The position numbers were made by a program, and so were the translations under genes. Under the pieces are notes generated by a model. The model saw nothing but the letters and a program-made list of their open reading frames with translations, did not search any database and had not been told where the DNA came from. Source: Chloroflexota bacterium (GTDB lineage Bacteria; Chloroflexota; Anaerolineae; Anaerolineales; Villigracilaceae). From it: a stretch of DNA of 64,000 bases. Each line of letters opens with the position of its first letter. Within the stretch, counting starts at the first letter, position 1. Below, one piece after another: positions 25,264-33,966 of this stretch. The stretch spans positions 1 through 64,000 of the forward strand of contig JAAENC010000496.1 in NCBI GenBank assembly GCA_024224815.1. Reading direction: 5' to 3'.

Positions 25264-25497
25264 ATGAAAGCATTAGTAGAATATATTGCCCGCTCATTGG
25301 TAGACAACCCGGAAGATGTCGATGTCCGTGAATTCACTTCTGGCAACCACGTAGATATCGAACTGAGCGTTGCCAAAGATGATATGGGACGCGTTATCGG
25401 AAAACGTGGCAGAGTGGCAAATGCCATGCGCGCCCTACTCCGAGTAGCCGCAGAACGAGAAGGCAAACGAGCTTCTCTAGACGTAAGCGATCCCTAA
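25264..25497 (+). CDS. khpA: KH-domain RNA-binding protein KhpA (YlqC)
   Basis: 77 residues forming one type II-like KH domain. N-terminal KALVEYIARSLVDNPEDV is typical of the family, and the GxxG loop is GKRG in RVIGKRGRVANAMRALLRV (about 41-59). It binds RNA, usually as a partner of KhpB/Jag. GAGGG lies 7 nt before the ATG. The next gene starts with no gap after its TAA. Confidence 0.95.
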   Translation: MKALVEYIARSLVDNPEDVDVREFTSGNHVDIELSVAKDDMGRVIGKRGRVANAMRALLRVAAEREGKRASLDVSDP

Positions 25498-26061
25498 ATG
25501 ACGGCCTCGAAACCTGCAAAAAATGCTTATACAGGCTCACCAAAAACACAAGGTGAGCCTGTATATTTAGCAGTTGGATTACTGCGCCGTCCTCATGGTG
25601 TGCGTGGCGAGATCATGCTCGAAATCCAAACCGACCATCCTGAACAATTTATATCAGGGGCAACTTTTTATATCGGGAAAAAGCACCTTCCACTCACCAT
25701 CAGGTCAAACCGCCCCCACAAACCGGGCATTTTAATCGCCTTTGAGGGCATTCACGACCGCGATGAGATCGGAAAATTACGAAACCAACACCTTTTTGTA
25801 AATATTGCAGATCTACCTCCGCTCCCCAAAGGTAAATACTACGATTATCAGCTCATTGGGCTGGAAGTGATAGAAAAAGCCTCAGGGAAAAGCTTGGGTA
25901 AATTAAAAGAGATTATCAAAACAGGTGCGAATGATGTCTATCTCGTGAAGCCTAAATCCGGCAAAGAGCTTCTGCTCCCAGCCATTCCCGATGTCATTCT
26001 CGATATTGATCTTGCTCAGTCCCAAATGAGCGTTTTCCTGCTGGACGGTTTAGTAGAATAA
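25498..26061 (+). CDS. rimM: ribosome maturation factor RimM
   Basis: 187 residues. An extra N-terminal tail of about 20 polar residues precedes the RimM core YLAVGLLRRPHGVRGEIML (about 22-40). The PRC-barrel half carries KGKYYDYQLIGLEV (about 113) and NDVYLVKPKSGKELLLPAI (about 143-161), with DIDLAQSQMSV near the end. It acts in 16S rRNA 3' domain maturation with S19. ATG 25498 directly abuts the khpA stop. trmD, the usual next gene, is missing. Confidence 0.95.
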   Translation: MTASKPAKNAYTGSPKTQGEPVYLAVGLLRRPHGVRGEIMLEIQTDHPEQFISGATFYIGKKHLPLTIRSNRPHKPGILIAFEGIHDRDEIGKLRNQHLFVNIADLPPLPKGKYYDYQLIGLEVIEKASGKSLGKLKEIIKTGANDVYLVKPKSGKELLLPAIPDVILDIDLAQSQMSVFLLDGLVE

Positions 26062-26201
26062 CACCTCACGATAAAAAACACTCCTTTCAACGCTCTGCGT
26101 TGAAAAAACACAACGCGGAGCATTGCTATCAGGTTTTTGCTTGCAAGAATTTTACGCCGTAGGGAGCAATCTGGATTATTCTTCGGATAAATTCTATAAC
26201 A

Positions 26202-27308
26202 ATGAAAGAAAAATCTTACTGGATCGGCATCAACCTCGTCAAAGGCATCGGCGCAGTCCGCTTGCGGGCATTGCTCGATTACTTTGGTGACGCAAAATCC
26301 GCTTGGGAAGCAACACCTGCCCAACTCCGTGAAGCCGGACTCAGCAAGAAAATCGTTGAAAAATTCATTGACACGCGCAACAAAGTAGATTTAGACGCTC
26401 TCTGGAACGAAATCGCTGCTAAAAATATCCGCGTAATGACATGGGACGACGCAGACTACCCCGCCCGCCTGCGCGAAATAGCTCAACCGCCGCCAATTAT
26501 CTACTTGCGTGGTGAAATTCGCAAAGAAGATGCTTGGGCAGTCGCCATCGTTGGTACACGGCGCGTAACATCCTACGGCAGACAAGTTACAGAAGAAGTC
26601 GCCTCTTTTCTCGCGCAAAACGGCGTCACAATTGTCAGCGGTCTCGCTCGCGGCGTAGATGGGATAGCCCACCAAGCCGCACTCAATGCTGGCGGACGTA
26701 CGATTGCCGTACTCGGTTCGGGTGTAAATAGAATATACCCGCCAGAACATAGAAATTTGGCAGAAAGTGTTGCCAAAGCAGGTGCGGTCATCAGCGATTA
26801 CGCGCCCGATACACCTCCAGAAGGCTCTAACTTCCCGCCGCGTAATAGAATTATTTCTGGTCTCTCGATGGCAACAATCGTGATAGAAGCCGCTCAAACC
26901 AGCGGTGCGCTTATCACAGCTAATTTTGCCCTTGAGCAGGGAAGAGAAATTTTCGCACTCCCCGGCAATATCTTTGCTCAGCAGAGCAAAGGGCCGAATA
27001 AATTAATTCAAAAAGGCGCGCATCCGCTCTTGCACCCGCGCGACATACTCGAAGTTCTTGACCTAACGCGCATTACAGAACATCGCAGCGCACAAAGAAC
27101 CTTGCCAACAGATGCAACTGAAGTTCAGCTTCTTGGCACACTCACCCATGAACCCATTCATGTCGATGAAATTCGTGCAAAAACAGGTTTAGCAGTCGAA
27201 AAAGTATCTTCCACGCTCGTCATGATGGAACTCAAAGGCATGGTACGCCACGTTGGCGGGATGAATTATGTCAGCGTAGGAGAAATGCAAGGCGAATACA
27301 AAGCATAA
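26202..27308 (+). CDS. dprA: DNA-processing protein DprA (Smf)
   Basis: 368 residues. N-terminal HhH/SAM-like part (LVKGIGAVRLRALLDYFGDA). Rossmann DprA core at about 80-285 with VAIVGTRRVTSYG (about 111), SGLARGVDGIAHQAAL (about 146), GSGVNRIYPPEH (about 171), SNFPPRNRIISGLS (about 208) and ALITANFALEQGREIFALPGN (about 233). C-terminal winged-helix part (EPIHVDEIRAKTGLAVEKVSSTLVMMELKGMV, about 316-347). It loads RecA on incoming ssDNA in natural transformation. No com genes are present in the window. Confidence 0.96.
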   Translation: MKEKSYWIGINLVKGIGAVRLRALLDYFGDAKSAWEATPAQLREAGLSKKIVEKFIDTRNKVDLDALWNEIAAKNIRVMTWDDADYPARLREIAQPPPIIYLRGEIRKEDAWAVAIVGTRRVTSYGRQVTEEVASFLAQNGVTIVSGLARGVDGIAHQAALNAGGRTIAVLGSGVNRIYPPEHRNLAESVAKAGAVISDYAPDTPPEGSNFPPRNRIISGLSMATIVIEAAQTSGALITANFALEQGREIFALPGNIFAQQSKGPNKLIQKGAHPLLHPRDILEVLDLTRITEHRSAQRTLPTDATEVQLLGTLTHEPIHVDEIRAKTGLAVEKVSSTLVMMELKGMVRHVGGMNYVSVGEMQGEYKA

Positions 27309-27359
27309 AAAGCAGATTAGAAGAACTTCTAAAACTTTTCTAATTCAACATAAAAAAAT

Positions 27360-28460
27360 ATGACCAACTCAAATCACTCTTATGCAGTTATTATGGCAGG
27401 CGGCGGCGGAACCAGGCTTTGGCCCCTTTCACGCCGTAAAACACCAAAACAAGCACTCAAATTGCTCGGCGAAGATACGCTTTTTCAATCTACGGTCAAA
27501 CGCTTACAAGGATTTTTCCCCCTCGATCATATTCTTGTTGTGACTGTTTCAGAGCAAGCAGAGTTACTCAAAAGTCAAATGCCTGACTTGCCTGAAGAGA
27601 ACTTCCTTATTGAGCCAGGACCACGTGGTACGGCATCTGTAGCGGGGCTTGCTGCAACAGTTTTACATCACCGAGACCCCGAAGCTGTCATGGCGCTATT
27701 TCCCGCTGATCACTTTATCCGCAATCGCGACCTTTTTTATCATTTACTAAAAACGGCTGTCAAAGTGGCAAAAGAAAAGTATCTCGTCACCCTTGGCATC
27801 ACGCCCACCTTCCCCGCAACAGGATATGGATATATCCAGCGCGGTGAAAAACTCATTGAGAGTTTTGATTATCCCGTTTATCAGGTAGCACGCTTTAAAG
27901 AAAAACCGGATAAAAAAGAAGCCTACGAAATGAGCGTTAGGGGTGGATACTCCTGGAACTCCGGGATGTTCATTTGGCACACGCAAACCATCTTATCCGA
28001 GATCGAGCGACAAATGCCCGAGCTAAAATCCGCTTTGGATGAAATATCCGATTCGCTCGCAAGTCCCGAACTTGCTTCCGTTATCCAAAAAGTGTGGATG
28101 ACCCTGAAAAGCGAAACGATAGACTACGGCATCATGGAAAGCGCTGAAAAAGTCGCTGTACTGCCCGCCAGCGGCCTCGACTGGAGCGACGTTGGCTCAT
28201 GGGATTCCCTTTTCGATGTTGTCCTGCCAAATGACATTCACGGCAATCTCCTCTTGAACGGAGACCATATTGCAGAAAACACACACGAAACACTGGTTTA
28301 TGGAAATGGCAAGAAACGACTAGTAGTAACCATCGGCGTAGATGATCTGGTGATCGTTGATAGCGAAGATGTTTTATTGATTGCACAGCGCGACCAAGCG
28401 CAAGATGTGCGTAAAGTTGTAGAAAAACTCAAAGAAGAAAATAAGAAAGAATATCTGTAG
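27360..28460 (+). CDS. manC: mannose-1-phosphate guanylyltransferase
   Basis: 366 residues. It makes GDP-mannose from GTP and mannose-1-P. Nucleotidyltransferase motif MAGGGGTRLWPLSRRKTPKQ (about 11-30), FPADHF (about 118) and FKEKPD (about 180). The C-terminal left-handed helix part lacks a phosphomannose isomerase domain, so it is the monofunctional form. No SD precedes the ATG; the 5' end is A-rich. Its stop TAG forms part of the SD of topA, so the two are likely co-transcribed. Confidence 0.93.
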   Translation: MTNSNHSYAVIMAGGGGTRLWPLSRRKTPKQALKLLGEDTLFQSTVKRLQGFFPLDHILVVTVSEQAELLKSQMPDLPEENFLIEPGPRGTASVAGLAATVLHHRDPEAVMALFPADHFIRNRDLFYHLLKTAVKVAKEKYLVTLGITPTFPATGYGYIQRGEKLIESFDYPVYQVARFKEKPDKKEAYEMSVRGGYSWNSGMFIWHTQTILSEIERQMPELKSALDEISDSLASPELASVIQKVWMTLKSETIDYGIMESAEKVAVLPASGLDWSDVGSWDSLFDVVLPNDIHGNLLLNGDHIAENTHETLVYGNGKKRLVVTIGVDDLVIVDSEDVLLIAQRDQAQDVRKVVEKLKEENKKEYL

Positions 28461-28469
28461 GAGAATACT

Positions 28470-30776
28470 TTGGAAGCCTACTGCATGAAATGCAAAGAAA
28501 AACGAGAAATATCTGAAGCTGTAGCCATTTTTAATAAAAATGGTACACCAGCAACACGAGGTACCTGTCCTGAATGTAGCACGGGAATGTATCGTATGGG
28601 ACGCACCGACGCGCACGAAGGTATGACGCCGCCGCCAAAAGTTAAGCGCAAAAAGCGCACAGTTAAACGCAAAGGGAAGTTGGTGATCGTCGAATCCCCT
28701 GCAAAAGCACGCACTGTTGGACGCTTTTTGGGTCGTGGCTATACCGTAAAAGCCTCTGTTGGGCATATTCGCGATCTATTACGCTCACAACTTTCAGTAG
28801 ATGTGGAAAACAACTTCGAGCCAAAATATCGTGTACCAAACGATAAACGCCCGATCATGAAAGAGTTGAAAAAACTCGCTAAAACGGCCAAAGAAGTTTA
28901 TCTCGCCACCGATCTTGACCGCGAAGGTGAAGCAATTGCCTGGCACTTGATGGAAGCCGCAGAAATTGATCCTGAAACCGCACGGCGCGTTGTTTTTCAC
29001 GAGATTACAAAATCCGCTATTGATAAATCTTTTGCATCTCCCCGCGAGATCAATATGGATTTGGTGAATGCGCAACAAGGACGACGCATTTTAGATAGAC
29101 TCGTTGGCTATAGCATTAGCCCCATTCTCTGGGAAAAAGTACGCGGCAGACTCTCTGCAGGGCGCGTGCAATCTGTCGCTTTGCGAATGATCGTTGAGCG
29201 AGAACGCGAAATTGAAGCCTTTGAAGCTGTTGAATATTGGTCTATTGGCGCAGAGCTGAAACCAGAGAGTTTGAAAGAAACTTTTATCGCAAAATTATCG
29301 AAAATCGACGGTGAGAAAGCTGAGCTACCTAGCGAGGATATTGTTAATCCCATTCTCGTCGATATGGAAAAAGCCGCGTATACAATCAATAAAATCAAAC
29401 GCGGTACGCGTAAGCGAAAGCCGCCTGCGCCTTTTATTACATCTACACTACAACAGGATGCTTCCCGTCGTTTGGGATTTACGGCCAAACGAACAATGGC
29501 TATTGCCCAGCAGCTTTATGAGGGTATTGGCGGTTCTGGTCTGATTACCTATATGCGTACAGATTCTACAAATATCGCCAAATCGGCTGTTGAGGAGGCA
29601 CGTGCCTTTATCGAGGAGCGTTTTGGGGCAGAATATTTCCCAGAAACCGCACCCAAGCATAAAACACGAGCGAAGGGCGCACAGGAGGCGCATGAGGCGA
29701 TCCGTCCTACATCTGCTCTTAGTACGCCAAAAAGTCTCAAAGATCAACTTAATAGCAGTCAATATAAACTCTACAATCTGATTTGGCAGCGTTTTATCGC
29801 ATCCCAAATGTCGGCTGCTGTTTATAACACGCTGAAGGTTGAAATCACGGGCGAAACAAAAGAACATAACTATCTTTTGCGTGCCTCTGGCTCTACAATA
29901 AAATTCCCTGGCTTCCTGGCTATTTATGGTGACAAGAGAAATTTGAACAAAAAGAAGGGCGACAATGGCGATGAAAATATCGAGTTTCCCGCTGGAATGG
30001 AGGAAGGACAAATCCAAGAGTTGGTGCGCCTTATGCCAAAACAACATTTTACTCAGCCACCGCCACGTTTCAGTGAAGCTTCCTTGGTACAGACACTGGA
30101 AGAAAATGCGATTGGGCGACCTTCGACTTATGCCCCGACTTTATCAACGATTCAGGCGCGGGGATATGTGGAGCGGATCGACAAAAGACTGGAGCCAACA
30201 GAAACGGGTGAGATCGTTAATGATTTGCTCGTAAAATATTTCCCCGATATTGTCGATTTTGGCTTTACCGCTCGCATGGAAGCACGCTTGGATAAAGTTG
30301 CAGAAGGGAATGAAGAATGGGTAAATGTTATTCGCGATTTCTATGGCCCATTTGCAAAAGAACTTGAGCAGGCGAAAAAAGAAATTCCTACTACAAAACG
30401 TGAGCCTGAAAAAATTGGGCGCGCCTGCCCTAAATGCAATCACGATCTGGTGATCCGTTTTGGGCGTTTTGGTAAATTTATCTCATGCAGCGACTTCCCA
30501 AAATGCCGTTATACAGAGCCCTGGCTTGAAAAAATAGGCGTTAGCTGCCCCGATGACGGTGGAGAGCTTATTTTGCGTAAAACACGCAAAAAACGCATCT
30601 TTTACGGATGTGCAAACTACCCTGAGTGTGAATTCACCTCATGGAAACGCCCTATCCCTGAGCCTTGTCCAAACTGCAAAGGATTATTGGTCATCTCAAA
30701 GAAAGATGAAACACAATGCATAAAATGTGAAGAAAGTTTTCTTTTGGACGATATACAAAAAGAAAAAGAAGAGTAA
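28470..30776 (+). CDS. topA: DNA topoisomerase I with extra N-terminal zinc ribbon
   Basis: 768 residues from TTG 28470, 6 nt after TAGGAG. Residues about 1-50 are an additional CxxC...CxxC zinc ribbon (YCMKCKEKREI and TCPECSTGMYRMG) like DUF5679, linked by a basic KVKRKKRTVKRKGK. The TOPRIM domain starts at LVIVESPAKARTVGRFLG (about 71) with TDLDREGEAIAWHL (about 148). The catalytic Tyr is in GLITYMRTDSTN (about 356). The C-terminus has further topoisomerase zinc fingers (CPKCNHDL, CPDDGGEL, CPNCKGLL). It relaxes negative supercoils. The N-terminal ribbon is not part of the usual enzyme. Confidence 0.96.
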   Translation: MEAYCMKCKEKREISEAVAIFNKNGTPATRGTCPECSTGMYRMGRTDAHEGMTPPPKVKRKKRTVKRKGKLVIVESPAKARTVGRFLGRGYTVKASVGHIRDLLRSQLSVDVENNFEPKYRVPNDKRPIMKELKKLAKTAKEVYLATDLDREGEAIAWHLMEAAEIDPETARRVVFHEITKSAIDKSFASPREINMDLVNAQQGRRILDRLVGYSISPILWEKVRGRLSAGRVQSVALRMIVEREREIEAFEAVEYWSIGAELKPESLKETFIAKLSKIDGEKAELPSEDIVNPILVDMEKAAYTINKIKRGTRKRKPPAPFITSTLQQDASRRLGFTAKRTMAIAQQLYEGIGGSGLITYMRTDSTNIAKSAVEEARAFIEERFGAEYFPETAPKHKTRAKGAQEAHEAIRPTSALSTPKSLKDQLNSSQYKLYNLIWQRFIASQMSAAVYNTLKVEITGETKEHNYLLRASGSTIKFPGFLAIYGDKRNLNKKKGDNGDENIEFPAGMEEGQIQELVRLMPKQHFTQPPPRFSEASLVQTLEENAIGRPSTYAPTLSTIQARGYVERIDKRLEPTETGEIVNDLLVKYFPDIVDFGFTARMEARLDKVAEGNEEWVNVIRDFYGPFAKELEQAKKEIPTTKREPEKIGRACPKCNHDLVIRFGRFGKFISCSDFPKCRYTEPWLEKIGVSCPDDGGELILRKTRKKRIFYGCANYPECEFTSWKRPIPEPCPNCKGLLVISKKDETQCIKCEESFLLDDIQKEKEE

Positions 30777-30784
30777 ACAAAGCA

Positions 30785-30823
30785 AAAGCCCCTAAATTCA
30801 TTCGCGTAATTAGGGGCTTTCTT
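30785..30823 (+). terminator. rho-independent terminator of topA
   Basis: Stem AAAGCCCCTAA / TTAGGGGCTTT with a 14-nt loop; the tail is CTTGT. The downstream T-tract is short, so efficiency is uncertain. Confidence 0.65.
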
Positions 30824-30824
30824 G

Positions 30825-30830
30825 TATAAT
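30825..30830 (+). promoter_or_regulatory. -10 element (TATAAT) of the 30870 gene
   Basis: A perfect TATAAT directly after the topA terminator, 39 nt before ATG 30870, with GAGAGGAAA as SD. The -35 region is poor and lies in the terminator stem. Confidence 0.5.
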
Positions 30831-30869
30831 AACTTTATTGTCGCTTATTTGTTCTGAGAGGAAATCAAT

Positions 30870-31886
30870 ATGGACCTTCTAAACACACTCCTTGAAAAAT
30901 TGAAAAATCCTATAATTGCCGCGGTTGCAGCACTTATTATTGGTTTTGCCATTGGGCTAAGCTGGGGCTGGGGAGTTCAACCGGTAGAATGGGTAGATGC
31001 ATCCCCAGAGCTACTTAACAAAAACTATCAACGAGATTACCTTCGCATGACGGTAGACTCTTTTTTGACCAATAGCGACACAGCCCTGGCTGTACAACGT
31101 TGGCAAAACATAGGTACCAATGCCGACCAACTTCTTCAAGAAATTGGCGCTGAACCCGGAGCACAAAACAAACAAGCCATAGATGCCTTTGCCTTGTTAG
31201 TTACCACGAACACAACTCCTGCAACCGCTCCAGAAGAAACACCTACAGATGATGGCAGCGGAGGGATGTCCCCTGCAACAAGATACGCGCTTATCGGGCT
31301 TGGCATTTTGGTTGTCGCCGCCGTTGCCTTTTTTGCCATGCGCCTATTACGCCCCTCTATAGCCCAAAGTGGCGAAGCCACCCCTGCCCAACAAGCCGCC
31401 CAAATAAGTCAGGACGCGCAACAAACAGATTATACAGAACTAGGCTTGGCAACCCCCATAACGCAATCTATGACCACCTATGTGCTGGGAGACGACCTCT
31501 ACGATGAATCCTTCAGCATAGAATCACCAAGCGGTGAATTTATGGGCGAATATGGCGTTGGCATTTCTGACACCATCGGCGTAGGAGACTCTAAAAAAGT
31601 CACCGCACTCGAAATTTGGCTCTTCGATAAAAACGACATCAAAACAGCCACAAAAGTACTTATGACTGAGCACGCTTATAACGATCCCACAATTCGCCAG
31701 AGATTAGAAGCCAAAGGTGAATTGGTCGTCATCCAAACACAAAAACCCGTCAGGCTAGAAACTGAAACACTCCAGCTACTTGTCACCGTAGCCGATCTGG
31801 AATACGGCACAGGCCCTCTTCCGCCGAGCAGCTACCTTGACCGCTCAACCTTAGAGCTAGCCATTTGGCCCAAGAATAACGTCTAA
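30870..31886 (+). CDS. two-helix membrane protein, unrecognised
   Basis: 338 residues. Helix 1 is at about 13-35 (NPIIAAVAALIIGFAIGLSWGWG). An extracytoplasmic region of about 95 residues (WVDASPELLNKNYQRDYLRM) ends in a Thr/Pro linker. Helix 2 is at about 132-155 (YALIGLGILVVAAVAFFAMRL). The cytoplasmic C-terminal domain (about 190-338) has DDLYDESFSIESPSGEFMGEYGVGI and ALEIWLFDKNDIKTATKVLM. That domain looks like a conserved beta-rich module, but I do not recognise it. It is monocistronic between two terminators. Confidence 0.75.
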   Translation: MDLLNTLLEKLKNPIIAAVAALIIGFAIGLSWGWGVQPVEWVDASPELLNKNYQRDYLRMTVDSFLTNSDTALAVQRWQNIGTNADQLLQEIGAEPGAQNKQAIDAFALLVTTNTTPATAPEETPTDDGSGGMSPATRYALIGLGILVVAAVAFFAMRLLRPSIAQSGEATPAQQAAQISQDAQQTDYTELGLATPITQSMTTYVLGDDLYDESFSIESPSGEFMGEYGVGISDTIGVGDSKKVTALEIWLFDKNDIKTATKVLMTEHAYNDPTIRQRLEAKGELVVIQTQKPVRLETETLQLLVTVADLEYGTGPLPPSSYLDRSTLELAIWPKNNV

Positions 31887-31894
31887 ATAAAAGC

Positions 31895-31930
31895 AAAGAG
31901 CCGAGATTTTGAAATCTCGGCTCTTTTTTT
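31895..31930 (+). terminator. strong rho-independent terminator
   Basis: A 15-bp stem AAAGAGCCGAGATTT / AAATCTCGGCTCTTT with a tiny loop and eight T residues. Confidence 0.92.
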
Positions 31931-32021
31931 ATAGGATTTTACGAATCGCGCCTGTTTTTAGGCTTGCGTGCTGCTAAAAGACATTTACTAGCAAATAGCA
32001 GATACCGCCAAATCAAAGCAT

Positions 32022-32495
32022 CTACTCGATCTTCAAAATCTTGAACTTCAAAATCCCACCCGGAGATTCTGCTTCTACCACATCCCCTACACGGTGCTTT
32101 AACAACGCCTGCCCGATCGGGGACTCATTTGAAATCTTCCCATTACGCGGATCAGCTTCCTTCGCCCCAACCAGATAATAAGTCTCGGCAGGATAATCCC
32201 CTTCCTGAATAGTCACAGATGCCCCAACAGAAACAACATCTTTTGGTTTCCCATCATCTTCAATGATCACAGCACTGCTAAGAATATATTTCAACTCTTG
32301 AATACGCCCTTCAAGAAAGGCTTGATCTTCTTTTGCCTTATGATAATCTGCATTCTCAGACAAATCACCCATTTCTATCGCTGAACGCAAACGTTTTGCC
32401 AACTCTTCACGCTTTGGACCGACCATTTCAGTCAGTTCTGCTTTTAAGCGGGCATGGCCCTCGGGGGTTAAATAACTTTCTTCTTGTTTCGACAT
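32022..32495 (-). CDS. greA: transcription elongation factor GreA
   Basis: 157 residues, standard GreA length. The N-terminal coiled coil contains LTPEGHARLKAELTEMVGPK and the acidic tip SENADYHKAKEDQAFLEGRI (Asp and Glu for RNA cleavage). The C-terminal FKBP-like domain has SNESPIGQALLKHRVGDVVEA. It stimulates cleavage of backtracked RNA in RNA polymerase. The start at 32495 has AAGGAA upstream. It is convergent with the 30870 gene and downstream of dgt. Confidence 0.97.
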   Translation of the reverse strand: MSKQEESYLTPEGHARLKAELTEMVGPKREELAKRLRSAIEMGDLSENADYHKAKEDQAFLEGRIQELKYILSSAVIIEDDGKPKDVVSVGASVTIQEGDYPAETYYLVGAKEADPRNGKISNESPIGQALLKHRVGDVVEAESPGGILKFKILKIE

Positions 32496-32594
32496 AAAAA
32501 TTCCTTTTTCTTTTTAGTGCAATTGCAATATAAATATCATTTTCTGGAGGCAACAATCTTGCAAATGCATTTGCTTTGCCCCCTAAAAAAACAA

Positions 32595-33746
32595 CTAGGG
32601 TTTAACAAAGGGATCAAAAAGCTTACGATGTTCATCTACCGCATATCGGTCTGTCATACCGGCAATATAATCGCAAACTGTACGCTCGATCCCACGTTTT
32701 TCTACTAAGGATTGAACATGCGCGGGTAAAATTGCCGGTTCATCTATATAAGCGTGAAAAAGATCGCCAATAATTCGCTCGGCCTTCACTGCCATCCGCA
32801 CAACACGATAATGACGATAAAGCTTTGTATACAGAAAATCTTTTAGCTCGCGGTTGCGACGAATCATATCTTCGCTATGGCCCAATAAATTATGGGACAA
32901 TTTCTGAATAGCAAGCGGCGAATCTACATCACTTTCCTTGATCCGCGTATCTGTAGAATGAACAACATCGCTCACTTCTATCCCGACTAAATGCCGGATC
33001 ATTCGATGTCGAGATATATCATCCAAAACGGGAGCACGCCAATTATAGGTTTCGGCGAGAATTTCCCATAGCTCTATCCCCTCCAGTTGAGAGGGCTTGA
33101 TCATCCCGGAGCGAAGTCCATCATCCAGATCGTGGGCTGTATAAGCCAGTTCGTCTGCTATATTCGCAATTTGTGTCTCAAGATTGCCGCGCAGATCAGG
33201 GTCATAACCCGACGCATCCGAAACATCATATTCCGATTCGTGTTTAACCATTCCTTCACGAACTTCCCAGGTCAAATTCAGTCCGGGAAAATCGGGATAG
33301 CGCTCTTCGAGCTTTGTGACTATGCGCACAGACTGTTTATTATGATCAAAGCCATTGTGGTCTTTCATCAAACGATTAAGAGCAACCTCGCCTGAGTGAC
33401 CAAAAGCGGGGTGGCCTAGATCGTGCGCCAAACAAATCGTTTCTGTTAAATCTTCATTTCCGCCAAGCGCACGCGCAATAGTGCGCCCAATTTGCGCAAC
33501 TTCAAGCGTATGGGTCAGGCGGGTGCGAAAATAATCACCTTCATAATTGAAAAAAACCTGTGTCTTATACTCCAAACGCCGAAAAGCTGTTGTATGCAAA
33601 ACACGATCTCTGTCTCGCTGAAAAGCAGTTCTATAAGCAGGCTCATTACCGGCGTGAGCACGCCCCTTAGAATTCTTCGAGCGCATTCCATAAGGAGCAA
33701 GGTTTTTCTCTTCTAATTCTTCTAATTTCTGGCGATCATAAAACAT
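32595..33746 (-). CDS. dgt: deoxyguanosinetriphosphate triphosphohydrolase-like protein
   Basis: 383 residues from ATG 33746, 6 nt after AGGAGA. The frame extends further upstream, but those residues are palindrome-derived. HD-domain motifs are HTLEVAQIGRTIARAL (about 85), HDLGHPAFGHSGE (about 111-123) and NIADELAYTAHDLDDGL (about 198). The N-terminal RTAFQRDRDRVLHTTAFRRL is typical of dGTPase type 2. It hydrolyses dNTP to nucleoside and triphosphate. There is a gap of about 100 nt to greA. Confidence 0.93.
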   Translation of the reverse strand: MFYDRQKLEELEEKNLAPYGMRSKNSKGRAHAGNEPAYRTAFQRDRDRVLHTTAFRRLEYKTQVFFNYEGDYFRTRLTHTLEVAQIGRTIARALGGNEDLTETICLAHDLGHPAFGHSGEVALNRLMKDHNGFDHNKQSVRIVTKLEERYPDFPGLNLTWEVREGMVKHESEYDVSDASGYDPDLRGNLETQIANIADELAYTAHDLDDGLRSGMIKPSQLEGIELWEILAETYNWRAPVLDDISRHRMIRHLVGIEVSDVVHSTDTRIKESDVDSPLAIQKLSHNLLGHSEDMIRRNRELKDFLYTKLYRHYRVVRMAVKAERIIGDLFHAYIDEPAILPAHVQSLVEKRGIERTVCDYIAGMTDRYAVDEHRKLFDPFVKP

Positions 33747-33775
33747 TTTTTTCTCCTGCACAAAGCATATAGACC

Positions 33776-33804
33776 ATAAACGGGAGCGCAAGGCTCCCGC
33801 TCCG
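33776..33804. repeat. palindromic intergenic repeat upstream of dgt
   Basis: CGGGAGCG-CAAGG-CTCCCG with the following CTCCGAG makes a short GC-rich hairpin in an otherwise A/T-rich divergent intergenic region (33747-33966). It is of the common GGGAGC...GCTCCC repeat type. A TATAAT at 33915-33920 is a possible -10 for the MFS gene. Confidence 0.4.
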
Positions 33805-33966
33805 AGTAGACTACACATCCTATTCTACCCTATGCCCTAATTTCGTCAAGCGAAACCAGTCTAGCACGCATGTGTTAAATGTTGTAACAACGTTTATCTC
33901 TACGCAAGACAATCTATAATTGTTCCTAATCTTTTATCTACTCATTCATTTAAAAAGGATTCTTTT

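Noticed and set aside
29448-30047. 199-codon open frame on the minus strand opposite topA
   Set aside because: Antisense shadow with no initiation signals and no recognisable domain.
33747-33966. Possible riboswitch or small RNA between dgt and the MFS gene
   Set aside because: Only a short GC-rich palindrome and a TATAAT are visible; there is no larger conserved fold.
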